From assembly GCF_017104715.1 (NCBI RefSeq), contig NZ_JAAGPI010000020.1:62001-126000 (forward strand): a stretch of DNA of 64,000 nucleotides, in the 5' to 3' direction. The notes beneath the pieces are model-generated. The model made no database searches and was not told where the DNA came from. It saw only the letters and a list, made by a program, of their open reading frames with translations. The stretch is from Burkholderia sp. Ac-20365 (GTDB taxonomy: Bacteria > Pseudomonadota > Gammaproteobacteria > Burkholderiales > Burkholderiaceae). Shown here in pieces: positions 17,782-26,701 of this stretch (position 1 is the stretch's first letter; each line of letters starts with the position of its first letter). The position numbers and the translations under genes were made by a program.

Positions 17782-18704
17782 GCCAACCCCTCAACCACTT
17801 CCGGCCCGTTCATCACCTGCATGAACACGTCTTCGAGGTCGGCCTTGCGCACCTCGATTTCATCGAACGTGCAACCTGCCGTGCGACATTGCGCGAGGAT
17901 GCGCTCCACGTCGTCATAGCTCGACAGGCGCAGCAAATGCTGGCGTCCGTTGACGTTGCTGGGATCGACTTCGAGCGAGCGCAGCTCGGCGGGCAGCACG
18001 CCCTGCGCAAAACGGATGAACAGTTGCGTACCTGCAAAGCGGGCGAGCAACGTGCTCGTGCGCTCCAGCGCAACCACTTCGCCACGACGCAGCATCGCAA
18101 TGCGGTCGCACAGCGATTCGGCTTCTTCCAGATAGTGCGTGGTCAGCACGATCGTGTGGCCTTCGCGGTTCAGGCGCGAAATGAATTTCCACAGCGTCTG
18201 GCGCAATTCGACATCGACGCCCGCCGTCGGCTCGTCGAGCACGATCACGGGCGGCCGGTGTACCAGCGCCTGCGCGACCAGCACGCGGCGCTTCATCCCG
18301 CCCGACAAGGCACGCATGTTCGCGTCGGCTTTTTCGGTGAGATCGAGATTGGCCATCACCTCGTCGATCCAGTCGTCGTTCTTGCGCAGGCCGAAATAGC
18401 CCGACTGGATACGCAACGTTTCGCGCACGGTGAAGAACGGATCGAACACGAGTTCCTGCGGCACGACGCCGAGCGCGCGGCGCGCGAGACGGAAATCGTC
18501 GACGACATGGTGGCCGTGAACCGTGATGCTGCCTTCATCGGCGCGCGCGAGGCCCGCGAGAATACTGATGAGCGTCGTCTTGCCGGCGCCGTTCGGACCA
18601 AGTAGCCCGAAGAACTCGCCTTGTTCGACGGTGAAGCTGACGCCTTTGAGCGCTTGCAGATCTTTGTAGCGCTTCCTGACGTTACGAATTTCAATCGCTG
18701 ACAT
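17778..18704 (-). CDS. ABC transporter ATP-binding protein, YadG-like
   Basis: The 308-residue ATPase has Walker A GPNGAGKTT, signature LSGGMKRRVL, Walker B VIVLDEPTAGVD and a C-terminal extension typical of ABC-2 exporters such as YadG and CcmA-like proteins. The start MSAIEIRNVRKRY is used; the open frame runs 60 bases further without support. It overlaps the permease gene. About 277 bases separate it from the STAS gene upstream. Confidence 0.92.
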   Translation of the reverse strand: MSAIEIRNVRKRYKDLQALKGVSFTVEQGEFFGLLGPNGAGKTTLISILAGLARADEGSITVHGHHVVDDFRLARRALGVVPQELVFDPFFTVRETLRIQSGYFGLRKNDDWIDEVMANLDLTEKADANMRALSGGMKRRVLVAQALVHRPPVIVLDEPTAGVDVELRQTLWKFISRLNREGHTIVLTTHYLEEAESLCDRIAMLRRGEVVALERTSTLLARFAGTQLFIRFAQGVLPAELRSLEVDPSNVNGRQHLLRLSSYDDVERILAQCRTAGCTFDEIEVRKADLEDVFMQVMNGPEVVEGLA

Positions 18705-18981
18705 GACTGTGCGCCGTCGGGGGAGACAGCGCCTGATAGGTCGCCCGGCAAGGGCGCGAAGCATGGGGACGGAATTGGGGCCGGGTGTAAAAGACCGCTT
18801 GCGCTGCCGCGCGCGTTGCTATTACAACCGCTACGACCGTTTCCGCGATGCGGGATGAAACGGCCAGGCGCCAAAAAACATTTGATTATAGGGCAAAAGT
18901 CTAAACGGCCGACTTGCCCTGGAGGAACGTGAGCCAGCGCAAATGGTGAAACGCGATGCGCGGCTCACTGACGCGTGAGCG

Positions 18982-19287
18982 TCAATGTCGTGAGGGTAAC
19001 AGCGAATCGACGCCGTACGCTTGCGCGAGACTGGACAGCCCCGCAGGCAGGTTGACGATGGCGAGCGGCGTGCCGCGCGCAGTCGCTGCGCGTTGCCATG
19101 CGAGCAGCACGGCAAGCGCGGAAGAATCGAATTGCGTGAGCGCCGCGCAGTCGACAGCGGTCGCACCGCTGCCGATACGCGCAAGACCCGCTGCGAGCGC
19201 GGCCTTCGCGCTCGCGTGGGTCAGCGTGCTGCCCGATTCGAACGTGTTGACCGGCGTGCTGACCGGCGCGCTCACAAAGTTGTTCAC
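18982..19287 (-). CDS. mlaB: STAS-domain protein of the Mla system
   Basis: The 101-residue protein has the STAS pattern VDCAALTQFDSSALAVLLAW, with the conserved serine that is phosphorylated in anti-anti-sigma relatives. MlaB binds and stabilises the MlaF ATPase in the inner-membrane MlaFEDB complex. The start is taken at a GTG (19287) that overlaps the mlaC stop by four bases (GTGA); a longer frame would run into mlaC. Confidence 0.87.
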   Translation of the reverse strand: MNNFVSAPVSTPVNTFESGSTLTHASAKAALAAGLARIGSGATAVDCAALTQFDSSALAVLLAWQRAATARGTPLAIVNLPAGLSSLAQAYGVDSLLPSRH

Positions 19288-19916
19288 GACTGTTTGCCGC
19301 CCGAGAGTTGCTGGTTGCGCGCCGTCAGGAACTGGATCAGGCCATCGACGCCACTCTTCTGGATCTGCTCGTTGAACTGCTGCTGGTACGCCTGGATCAG
19401 CCATGCGCCGAGCACGTTCAGGTCATACACGCGCCAGCCTTGCGGCGTCTTGTACAGACGGTAGTCGAGTTCGACCGGCGAGCCGTTGTTCATCACGACC
19501 GAGCGGACCACGACATCGGTATCTTCCGGGCTGGCGCGGAACGGCTTGTATTCGATCTGCTGGTCCTTCACCTGCGCCAGCGCACCCGAGTACGTGCGGA
19601 TCAGCAGCATCTTGAACTGCTCGACCACGGCGTTCTGCTGCTCGGGCGTCGCGGTGCGCCAGTTGCGGCCCATTGCCAGTTGCGTCGTACGACGGAAGTC
19701 GGTGTACGGCAGGATCTTTTCGTTCACGAGCTTCGTGACGGCGCCGATGTTGCCGGTTTGAATCGTCTTGTCGGCGCGCACGGCGTCGATCACTTGCTGC
19801 GTGACGGTCTTGACCATCACGTCAGGATTGCTGCTGTCGACGGTTTGCGCGGATGCCACGCCGCCGAACGCAAAAAAGGCTGCAATAAACGGGATAAAGA
19901 AGAAGAATTTTTTCAT
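19284..19916 (-). CDS. mlaC: Periplasmic phospholipid-binding protein MlaC
   Basis: The 210-residue protein starts with a Sec signal peptide (MKKFFFFIPFIAAFFAFGG, cleavage near ASA-QT) and has the MlaC/Ttg2D features ILPYTDFRRTTQLAMGRNW and the NGSPVELDYRLYKTPQGWRVYDL strand region (shown in part). MlaC ferries phospholipid between MlaA at the outer membrane and MlaFEDB at the inner membrane. It follows mlaA by 137 bases. Confidence 0.95.
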   Translation of the reverse strand: MKKFFFFIPFIAAFFAFGGVASAQTVDSSNPDVMVKTVTQQVIDAVRADKTIQTGNIGAVTKLVNEKILPYTDFRRTTQLAMGRNWRTATPEQQNAVVEQFKMLLIRTYSGALAQVKDQQIEYKPFRASPEDTDVVVRSVVMNNGSPVELDYRLYKTPQGWRVYDLNVLGAWLIQAYQQQFNEQIQKSGVDGLIQFLTARNQQLSGGKQS

Positions 19917-20053
19917 TTCCAGTCCTGCAAAAAAGAGAAGCTCAGGTTGGAGGCGACGATATCACGCGAGTTCAGCCGCAATCCACGCCCAAACTGCGAG
20001 AGTCGTATCCGAGTGTTACGGCAGACAGATACGACGCTCGCATTTGACATACC

Positions 20054-21028
20054 TTAACGCAGCTTCAGCGACGGATAGCCGAAGAGCGCCGGCGGCACGA
20101 TCTGACCAGCCGGGACGGTCGGCGGCGCATCGGTGCCGGATGCCGGTTGCGCAGCGCCTGCTGCGCCGTTCGATGTCGCGCCCGAAGCAGCTTCCGGCGC
20201 TGCAGCCGGGGCCGGCGCGGGTGCTGCTGCGGACGCGGGAGCCGGCGCGGACGCAGGTGCTGGCGTTGCCGCGCCGCCATCGACATCTTCGTACTTCGGC
20301 AGCGGCGCTTCGTTGCCGTAATCCGGCAGGCTCGACGACGCCGCAGTGCCGCCCGTCAGCAGATAACGGCGGCGTTGCAGGTACGCGTTGCGCACGAACG
20401 AATATTTGTCGAGCGCCGCGCCTTCGAGCACGTCGGTTGCATTCAGCAGGTTGGCGCGCGTGTTGACCAGATTCACGCCATACAACGCCCAGCTCAAACT
20501 ATCCGGCTTCACATACGTGAGCGGATTGATGAAGTAGTTGCCGACGATACCCACGCCGTCACGCACCGTGCTCGGCCCGAACAGCGGCAACACCAGATAC
20601 GGACCCGCAGGCACGCCATAGTGACCGAGCGTCAGACCGAGGTCGTTGTCGTGCTTCGGCAGCTTCGCTAGCGTCGCCACGTCGAACAGGCCGCCGACAC
20701 CGAAGATCGTGTTGATCACGATCCGCATGATGTCCGACACACCGTCGGCGATCTTCAGCTGCAGCAGGTTGTTCGCCGCGATGTACACATCGCCGATGTT
20801 CGAGAAGAAGTTCGTGACGCTGTCACGCACCGGTTGCGGCGTGACGAACACGTAGCCCTTCGCGACCGGCTTGAACGCGTATTTATCGACGGTGTCGTTG
20901 AATGTGAAGACCGTGCGGTTAAAGCCCTCGATCGGATCTTCCTTTGTGGGGTTCTGAACGGTTGCGCAACCCGCAAGCGCGGCCACCGCGAGCGTCATCC
21001 CCGCGACACGTAAGCGTGTCGTCTTCAT
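20054..21028 (-). CDS. mlaA: Outer-membrane lipoprotein MlaA (VacJ) with Ala/Pro-rich tail
   Basis: The 324-residue protein has a lipoprotein signal peptide with LAGC (Cys21) and the VacJ core: DPIEGFNRTVFTFNDTVDKY, NIGDVYIAANNLLQ and LPLFGPSTVRDGVG. MlaA removes phospholipid from the outer leaflet of the outer membrane. The core ends near residue 235. The rest is low-complexity Ala/Pro, longer than in E. coli MlaA, which is about 250 residues. AAGGAGA before the ATG fixes the start. In E. coli mlaA is unlinked; here it lies between mlaD and mlaC. Confidence 0.95.
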   Translation of the reverse strand: MKTTRLRVAGMTLAVAALAGCATVQNPTKEDPIEGFNRTVFTFNDTVDKYAFKPVAKGYVFVTPQPVRDSVTNFFSNIGDVYIAANNLLQLKIADGVSDIMRIVINTIFGVGGLFDVATLAKLPKHDNDLGLTLGHYGVPAGPYLVLPLFGPSTVRDGVGIVGNYFINPLTYVKPDSLSWALYGVNLVNTRANLLNATDVLEGAALDKYSFVRNAYLQRRRYLLTGGTAASSSLPDYGNEAPLPKYEDVDGGAATPAPASAPAPASAAAPAPAPAAAPEAASGATSNGAAGAAQPASGTDAPPTVPAGQIVPPALFGYPSLKLR

Positions 21029-21039
21029 TGTTGTTCTCC

Positions 21040-21600
21040 TTATTGGCCGGATGCGCCCGACGCCGCTGCAGCAGACGCCGCAGGAGCGGAAGCCGCTTCT
21101 GCAGGCGCAGGCGCCGCAGCCGGCGCACCGGATTTGGCAGCGCCCGAATCCGCTGCCTTGCTATACAAAAACTGCCCGATCAGATTCTCCAGGACGATGG
21201 CTGATTGCGTCATCGTGATCGTGTCGCCGGCCTTCAGCATTTCGCTGTCGCCACCCGGCTCAAGACCGATGTACTGCTCACCCAACAGACCGGACGTCAG
21301 AATCTTCGCGGACGTGTCTTTCGGAAACTGATATTGCTTGTCGAGATCGAGCGTCACCAGCGCCTGATACGAATTGCTGTCGAAGCCGATCGACGCCACG
21401 CGGCCCACCGTCACGCCCGCGCTCTTCACGGGCGCGCGTACCTTCAGGCCACCGATATTGTCGAACTTCAGCTTGACCGGGTACGTCGCCTGAAACGACA
21501 GCGAGCTCATGTTGCCGGCCTTCAGCGCGAGGAACAGCAACGCGATGAAACCGAGCACCACGAACAGACCTACCCAGAAATCGAGAGCAGTTTTTTTCAT
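21040..21600 (-). CDS. mlaD: MCE-domain phospholipid transport protein MlaD
   Basis: The 186-residue protein has one N-terminal membrane helix (about 6-26) and a single MCE domain (YPVKLKFDNIGGLKVRAPVK, GEQYIGLEPGGD), which forms the hexameric periplasmic ring of MlaFEDB. A tail of about 30 Ala/Ser/Pro-rich residues follows. Two ATGs compete: 21606 and 21600. The second is preferred because GGGA stands about six bases ahead and it gives the usual MKKTALDFWVG start. Confidence 0.93.
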   Translation of the reverse strand: MKKTALDFWVGLFVVLGFIALLFLALKAGNMSSLSFQATYPVKLKFDNIGGLKVRAPVKSAGVTVGRVASIGFDSNSYQALVTLDLDKQYQFPKDTSAKILTSGLLGEQYIGLEPGGDSEMLKAGDTITMTQSAIVLENLIGQFLYSKAADSGAAKSGAPAAAPAPAEAASAPAASAAAASGASGQ

Positions 21601-21678
21601 CTTCATCCCAAAGAGAATCTATGCCGCTGCGGTGCGAGCCACGCGCGGCGCTTTGCGCGCGCGTTGGCTCGACATCGC

Positions 21679-22446
21679 CTAGCTGAACATCAGCGCGGTC
21701 AGAAGGAAATCCAGACCGAGCACGGCCAGCGACGCGTAGACAACCGTCTTCGTCGTCGCGCGCGAGACGCCTTCCGGCGTGGGCTTCGCTTCGTAGCCCT
21801 GGTAGAGCGCAATGAACGTGACCGCGAAGCCGAACACGATGCTCTTGATTACACCGTTGCCGACGTCGCGATACGCATCGACGCCGCCTTGCATCTGCGA
21901 CCAGAATGCGCCCGCGTCGACACCGATCATCAGCACGCCCACGACATAGCCGCCGAGCACGCCCACCGCGCTGAAAATCGCCGCGAGAATCGGCATCGAG
22001 ATGATGCCCGCCCACATGCGCGGCGCGACGACCACTTTTAAGGGATCGACGGCCATCATTTCCATGGCCGTCAGTTGCTCGCCCGCCTTCATCAGGCCGA
22101 TTTCGGCCGTGAGCGACGTGCCCGCACGCCCGGCGAACAGCAGCGCCGTGACCACCGGCCCGAGTTCGCGCACCAGCGACAGCGCGACCAGCAAGCCTAG
22201 CGCCTGTTCGGAGCCATAGCGATTGAGCGTGTAGTAACCCTGCAAGCCAAGCACGAAGCCGACGAACAGCCCCGACACCGCGATGATCACCAGCGAATAA
22301 TTACCGACGAAGTGGATCTGCTTCGTGACAAGACGCGGACGGCGCAGCAGCGGGAAAAATTCCAGCACGAGGCGCAGAAACATGCGCGCTGCGTAGCCCG
22401 TCTGCCCGAGCCCGCAGATGACGGAACGGCCGATGAAGCTGATCAT
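21679..22446 (-). CDS. mlaE: ABC transporter permease MlaE
   Basis: The 255-residue membrane protein shows MlaE family segments: VGNYSLVIIAVSGLFVGFVL, GPVVTALLFAGRAGTSLTAE and LKVVVAPRMWAGIISMPIL. It is the transmembrane subunit of the MlaFEDB phospholipid transporter. Its ATG overlaps the mlaF stop by four bases, so the ATPase and permease are made together. Confidence 0.96.
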   Translation of the reverse strand: MISFIGRSVICGLGQTGYAARMFLRLVLEFFPLLRRPRLVTKQIHFVGNYSLVIIAVSGLFVGFVLGLQGYYTLNRYGSEQALGLLVALSLVRELGPVVTALLFAGRAGTSLTAEIGLMKAGEQLTAMEMMAVDPLKVVVAPRMWAGIISMPILAAIFSAVGVLGGYVVGVLMIGVDAGAFWSQMQGGVDAYRDVGNGVIKSIVFGFAVTFIALYQGYEAKPTPEGVSRATTKTVVYASLAVLGLDFLLTALMFS

Positions 22447-23264
22447 GCGCGGCCTCCGCCAATGCCGAAGTCCGCCGCCAGCGGCGTCTTGCTCGGATAG
22501 TGAAATTTGAACGGACCGTCGGGCGTGCCGTCGATGAACTGACGCACGGTCGGATCCGTCGACGCACGCAGTTCCGCCGGTGTGCCTTCAGCAAGCACGC
22601 CACCGTTGGCGAGGAAGTAGACGTAATCGGCGATTGCGAACGATTCGGGAACGTCGTGCGTGACGAGAATCGAGGTCGCGCCAAGCGCCGTATTGAGCGC
22701 GCGGATCAGGTTCGCGGTGATGCCGAGCGAAATGGGGTCGAGTCCGGCGAACGGCTCGTCGTACATCATCAGTTCGGGATCGAGCGCGATGGCGCGGGCG
22801 AGCGCCACGCGGCGCGCCATGCCGCCCGAAATCTCCGACGGCGCGAGATCGCGCGCGCCGCGCAAGCCCACCGCGTTGAGCTTCATCAACACGAGGTCGC
22901 GGATCAGTTCTTCGGGGAGATCGGTGTGTTCGCGCAGCGCGAAGGCGACGTTTTCGAACACCGACATGTCGGTGAACAGCGCGCCGAACTGGAACAGCAT
23001 GCCCATCTTGCGGCGCAGTGCGTACAGGCCATCGCGCGTCTGCGTGCCGATGTCCTGCCCATGGAACAGCACCTGGCCGCGCTGTGCGCGAACGAGGCCG
23101 CCGATCAGCCGCAGCACGGTCGTTTTGCCGCACCCCGAACCGCCCATGACCGCGACCACCTGGCCGCGTTTGAAGCGCAGATTCAGGTTCGACAGGACGA
23201 GCCGGTCGCCGTAGCCGAAGTCGACGTCGCGCAGCTCGAGGAGGGTCTCGGAAGAGGAAGGCAC
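22443..23264 (-). CDS. mlaF: ABC transporter ATP-binding protein MlaF
   Basis: The 273-residue ATPase has Walker A GGSGCGKTTVLR, signature ISGGMARRVALARAI and Walker B LMMYDEPFAGLDP, with the RDVDFGYGDRLVLSNLNL start of MlaF proteins. It powers phospholipid transfer by MlaFEDB. It is the first gene of the whole minus-strand array running down to tatC. A probable promoter lies just upstream at 23.3 kb. Confidence 0.96.
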   Translation of the reverse strand: MPSSSETLLELRDVDFGYGDRLVLSNLNLRFKRGQVVAVMGGSGCGKTTVLRLIGGLVRAQRGQVLFHGQDIGTQTRDGLYALRRKMGMLFQFGALFTDMSVFENVAFALREHTDLPEELIRDLVLMKLNAVGLRGARDLAPSEISGGMARRVALARAIALDPELMMYDEPFAGLDPISLGITANLIRALNTALGATSILVTHDVPESFAIADYVYFLANGGVLAEGTPAELRASTDPTVRQFIDGTPDGPFKFHYPSKTPLAADFGIGGGRA

Positions 23265-23287
23265 GTAACTGACAGTCCTTTTACACG

Positions 23288-23310
23288 GAAGGCCGAATTA
23301 TAGGGCCTTC
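23288..23310 (-). promoter_or_regulatory. Probable mla promoter -10 inside a dyad
   Basis: On the minus strand a perfect TATAAT (23297-23302) lies 33 bases upstream of the mlaF ATG. It sits in the loop of a 7-bp inverted repeat, GAAGGCC and GGCCTTC. No good -35 box is seen at normal spacing, which would fit an activated or repressed promoter, but that is inference. Confidence 0.45.
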
Positions 23311-23350
23311 GTGCAAACCCTGCCTTGACGACGCTAACGATTTAACTTTT

Positions 23351-24472
23351 CTAAACTTTTTCTTGCAAAAAAGCGCTTTTTAACGAAGTAGCGGCTGCTG
23401 CGGGATCGGCAGCTTCCGTGATCGCGCGCACGACGGCCGCGCTCTTCACGCCCGTGGCCAGAACTTGCGGCAGCACATCGCCGCTGATCCCGCCGATCGC
23501 GACCAGCGGCACGACGCCATCCAGCAGTTTCACGTAACGCGCGAGTCTTGCCAGACCTTGCGGCGCGGTCGGCATGACTTTCGTCGTGGTCGGGAACACG
23601 GCGCCGAGCGCAATGTAGCTCGGACGGAAGTGCCACGCGGTGAGCATTTCGTAGTAGCCGTGCGTCGACAGGCCGAGGCGCACGCCAGCCTTCGACAATG
23701 CATGCAGATCGGCCGTATGCACGTCTTCCTGGCCGAGGTGAACGCCATAGGCGCCTGCGTCGATGGCAGCCTGCCAGTGATCGTTGATGAAAACCTGCGC
23801 ATCGTGCTCGCGGCCCGCCGCGACCGAACGCGCGATTTCACGCTTCAGCTCGTCCGGTTCCGCCGATTTGCGGCGCAATTGCAGCGTTTTCACACCGAAG
23901 CCGGCCACGCGCTCGACCCAATCGGCCGTCGGCAGTACGGCGTAGAGGCCGAGTGCATCCGGACATGCCGCGAACGGTTGCGCGGGCGCGTCCGGCAAAC
24001 CGGCGACGCGCGGAAAGCGCGACATGTCACAAGGCCATGCATCGTCGGATTTCGTTTCGTCGCCGTCGCGCCAGGCGAGCGCGAGCGTCAACGCGTCGTG
24101 CGGATCGAAACCGCAGTCGAGAAACGCCGCCAGTGCGGCAATCCAGTCTTCTGCAAGATGGCCTTCCAGCTGATAACGCACGCCGCCCAGGTGCAGCACC
24201 GCGCGGCCCGCCGCCGCCTCGATCACACCCGCGCCCTGCGTCTGCCAGCGGGCAATCCGCTCGACGTGCTGCGTGCTGTCCTGCTGCGTATCGGTGAAGA
24301 CGATCAGATCGCCGCCGTTCGCGTCATCGGGCGCCGTCAGGCAAATGCGCCAGTTGACGTGCGTCGGCGGCCAGTCGCCGAGGCGCGCGCGAATGCGCTC
24401 GGCCGCTTCCGTGAGTTCGTCGGCGGGCGGCCAGAACAGATCGCGGCCCGCGAGTTTCAGAGTCTCAGTCAT
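23351..24472 (-). CDS. thiE: Thiamine-phosphate synthase with long N-terminal extension
   Basis: The C-terminal 210 residues are a ThiE TIM barrel: KTLQLRRKSAEP, VFINDHWQAAIDAGAYGVHL and GQEDV, LSTHGYYEM, YIALGAVFPTTTK and VAIGGISGD. ThiE joins HMP pyrophosphate and the thiazole phosphate. The first ~155 residues are extra compared with the 210-220 residue E. coli enzyme. Their end (GFDPHDALTLALAW) faintly recalls the C-terminal helix of ThiD-like kinases, which is a weak inference. The ATG overlaps the thiG stop by four bases. Confidence 0.92.
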   Translation of the reverse strand: MTETLKLAGRDLFWPPADELTEAAERIRARLGDWPPTHVNWRICLTAPDDANGGDLIVFTDTQQDSTQHVERIARWQTQGAGVIEAAAGRAVLHLGGVRYQLEGHLAEDWIAALAAFLDCGFDPHDALTLALAWRDGDETKSDDAWPCDMSRFPRVAGLPDAPAQPFAACPDALGLYAVLPTADWVERVAGFGVKTLQLRRKSAEPDELKREIARSVAAGREHDAQVFINDHWQAAIDAGAYGVHLGQEDVHTADLHALSKAGVRLGLSTHGYYEMLTAWHFRPSYIALGAVFPTTTKVMPTAPQGLARLARYVKLLDGVVPLVAIGGISGDVLPQVLATGVKSAAVVRAITEAADPAAAATSLKSAFLQEKV

Positions 24473-25293
24473 GCCGCAGCGCTCCCATCCTGATGCCAGA
24501 ACGGCATGCCGACGACGGGCGTGCTCGCGTGGGCAGTTTCACGTTCGGCCATCGGGCCGGCCAGATAAGCTTCGCGACCGGCTTCGACGCCCATCGCGAA
24601 AGCACGCGCCATCGTTTCCGGATGCGTAGCCTGCGAGACGGCCGTATTCAGCAGCACGCCGTCGAATCCCCACTCCATCACCTGACACGCATGCGACGGC
24701 ACGCCGAGGCCTGCATCGACGATCAGCGGCACGTCGGGCAGACGCTCGCGCAGCACGCGCAAGCCATACGGATTCACGACGCCCTTGCCCGTGCCGATCG
24801 GCGCGCCCCACGGCATTAGTGCTTCACAGCCCGCATCGAGCAGACGCCGGCCGATCACGAGATCTTCCGTGCAGTACGGCAGCACCTTGAAGCCGTCTTT
24901 CACGAGTTGCGCGGCCGCTTCGATCAGACCGACCGGGTCGGGCTGCAGCGTGTAATCGTCGCCGATCAGTTCGAGCTTGATCCAGTCGGTCTCGAAGACT
25001 TCGCGCGCCATGTGCGCGGTCGTCACTGCTTCAGTGACCGTCTGACAGCCGGCCGTATTCGGCAGCAGCGGCACGCCGTGGCGCTTGAGCAGATCGAAGA
25101 AGCCGGCTTCCGCGCCGCCCTCGCTCATCTGCCGGCGCAGCGCGACCGTCACCATGCCCGGCTTCGACGCCGCGATCGAATCCGACAGCGACTGCAGCGA
25201 CGGATAGCGCGACGTGCCCAGCAGCACGCGGCTCTGGAAGATTTCGCCGTAAAGCGTGAGCGCGTCGGCGGGTGCGTTCGCGTGTGAGTTCAT
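24469..25293 (-). CDS. thiG: Thiazole synthase
   Basis: The 274-residue TIM barrel makes the thiazole ring of thiamine from deoxyxylulose phosphate, ThiS thiocarboxylate and dehydroglycine. The Schiff-base lysine is in TDWIKLELIGD, followed by the phosphate-binding region GAPIGTGKG and LIVDAGLGVPSHA. It lies between thiS and thiE. The 51-base gap after thiS holds a short CCTGG-like repetition and nothing else. Confidence 0.96.
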   Translation of the reverse strand: MNSHANAPADALTLYGEIFQSRVLLGTSRYPSLQSLSDSIAASKPGMVTVALRRQMSEGGAEAGFFDLLKRHGVPLLPNTAGCQTVTEAVTTAHMAREVFETDWIKLELIGDDYTLQPDPVGLIEAAAQLVKDGFKVLPYCTEDLVIGRRLLDAGCEALMPWGAPIGTGKGVVNPYGLRVLRERLPDVPLIVDAGLGVPSHACQVMEWGFDGVLLNTAVSQATHPETMARAFAMGVEAGREAYLAGPMAERETAHASTPVVGMPFWHQDGSAAA

Positions 25294-25344
25294 GTGTGAT
25301 TCCTTGTCTGTGGCTTGCGTCGCGTGGCTTGGCCTGGCCTGGCC

Positions 25345-25542
25345 TTAGCCGCCCGCGACGGGATGCACGACGTCGAGCTTGTCGCCCGCTTGCAGTGCGC
25401 GCGCCGCATGCTGCGTGCGCGCGACGAAATTGCCGTTCAGCGCGACGGCGAACGGCGGCCGCGCGCCATACGCGCTGAGCGCGTCGGCGACGGTCGCGCC
25501 TTCGGGCAGCGACAGCGGCTTCTGGTTGATCTGGATATCCAT
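25345..25542 (-). CDS. thiS: Sulfur carrier protein ThiS
   Basis: The 65-residue ubiquitin-like protein starts MDIQINQKPLSLPEGATV and ends HPVAGG. The C-terminal Gly-Gly is adenylated by ThiF and turned into a thiocarboxylate that feeds sulfur to ThiG. The start at 25542 gives normal length; a longer frame upstream enters thiO. It lies ten bases after thiO. Confidence 0.95.
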   Translation of the reverse strand: MDIQINQKPLSLPEGATVADALSAYGARPPFAVALNGNFVARTQHAARALQAGDKLDVVHPVAGG

Positions 25543-25552
25543 GGTTCTGTAT

Positions 25553-26701
25553 TCAAACGTTGAGTGTGGCCGCAGACTGCGCGTGCGCGCCATCGAGCCG
25601 GAACAGTTCATTCCAGCGCGCATTGCGCTGCCAGTCGGCGAAACCGTCGGCATCGGCGACACGGCCGTCGAGCAGCGCCGACGCGAGCCGCACCGCTTCG
25701 CCCGCGACTTCGGGCGCGATCATATAGCCATGCCGATACAGCCCGTTCACGCGCAGCGTGGCCGCGCCGTCCCACAACAACACGGGACGATGATCGGGCA
25801 GCGTCGGCCGGCATTGCGAGTTCAGTTCGAGAATGCGCGCCTCGCCGAAACCGGGGTGCACCGAGAACGCCGCGCTCAGCAGTTCAAGCGCCGAGCGCAC
25901 GCTCACGGGCGACATGTCCTCGCCTTCGACTTCCGTCGCGCCGATCACATACAGATCGTTCTGCTTCGGCGCGATATAGAGCGGATAGCGCGGATGCAGC
26001 AGCCGCACGGGTCGCGTCAGATCGATGCCCGGCGCGTGCACACGCGCGACTTCGCCGCGGATACCGCGCAGCGTCGGCATGACGGGCTTCGCACCCAGGC
26101 CGCGGCAATCGATCGTGATCTTCGCGGGCGGCAGCGCGTTGTCGTCGATCGTCACGTTCCAGTGCGTGTCGACGCCGCGCTCGGCCAGCCCCGCCGCCAG
26201 CGCAGCCAGCACCTGACGGTTATCGAGTTGACCTTCGTGCGGGAGCAGCCAGCCTTGCGTGAAACGGCCAGCGAGCGCCGGCTCGGCCGCGCCGACCTGA
26301 GCGCCAGCCAGCGCCACCAGTCCGCCATCGAGCAGTTCGGCGGGCGCGTTCGCGCGCAGACGGCGTTCGAACAGCGGCGCTTCGGCGCGATCGCTGTGAT
26401 GCCAGACGATCAGCGAGCCGTTGCGCTGGAAGAACACCGGCTCGGGCAATTGCGCGAGCAAGGTCGGCCATGTTTCCAGCGACGCCGCGCCCAGCCGCGT
26501 AATCAGCAGTTCGGCGCTGGCGGCTTCGGCGAGCGGCGCCAGCATCGCGGCGGCGACCCACGCGGCCGCCTGCGAACCGGCAGCGTCGCCGCGCTCGTAC
26601 AGCGCGACGCGATGCCCTTCGCCCGCGAGCTGCCACGCAACCAGACGCCCGCACAGCCCGCCGCCGATCACGGCGAAATCCGGTTGAGCAGAAGTCCTCA
26701 T
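25553..26701 (-). CDS. thiO: Glycine oxidase ThiO
   Basis: The 382-residue FAD enzyme oxidises glycine to the imine needed for thiazole synthesis. The N-terminal dinucleotide fold is DFAVIGGGLCGRLVAWQL followed by LYERGD, and the C-terminal part has VNGLYRHGYMIAPEVAGEAV. The start at MRTSAQPDF is chosen because of family length and the GGAG seven bases ahead. Its ATG also overlaps the stop of a 36-codon leader ORF (ATGA). It is the first enzyme gene of thiOSGE. Confidence 0.94.
   Translation of the reverse strand: MRTSAQPDFAVIGGGLCGRLVAWQLAGEGHRVALYERGDAAGSQAAAWVAAAMLAPLAEAASAELLITRLGAASLETWPTLLAQLPEPVFFQRNGSLIVWHHSDRAEAPLFERRLRANAPAELLDGGLVALAGAQVGAAEPALAGRFTQGWLLPHEGQLDNRQVLAALAAGLAERGVDTHWNVTIDDNALPPAKITIDCRGLGAKPVMPTLRGIRGEVARVHAPGIDLTRPVRLLHPRYPLYIAPKQNDLYVIGATEVEGEDMSPVSVRSALELLSAAFSVHPGFGEARILELNSQCRPTLPDHRPVLLWDGAATLRVNGLYRHGYMIAPEVAGEAVRLASALLDGRVADADGFADWQRNARWNELFRLDGAHAQSAATLNV

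Noticed and set aside
16775..17794. 339-codon frame spanning ibaG and the permease gene
   Set aside because: Only its last 79 residues are a real protein (IbaG-like). The rest is an off-frame reading of the permease gene.
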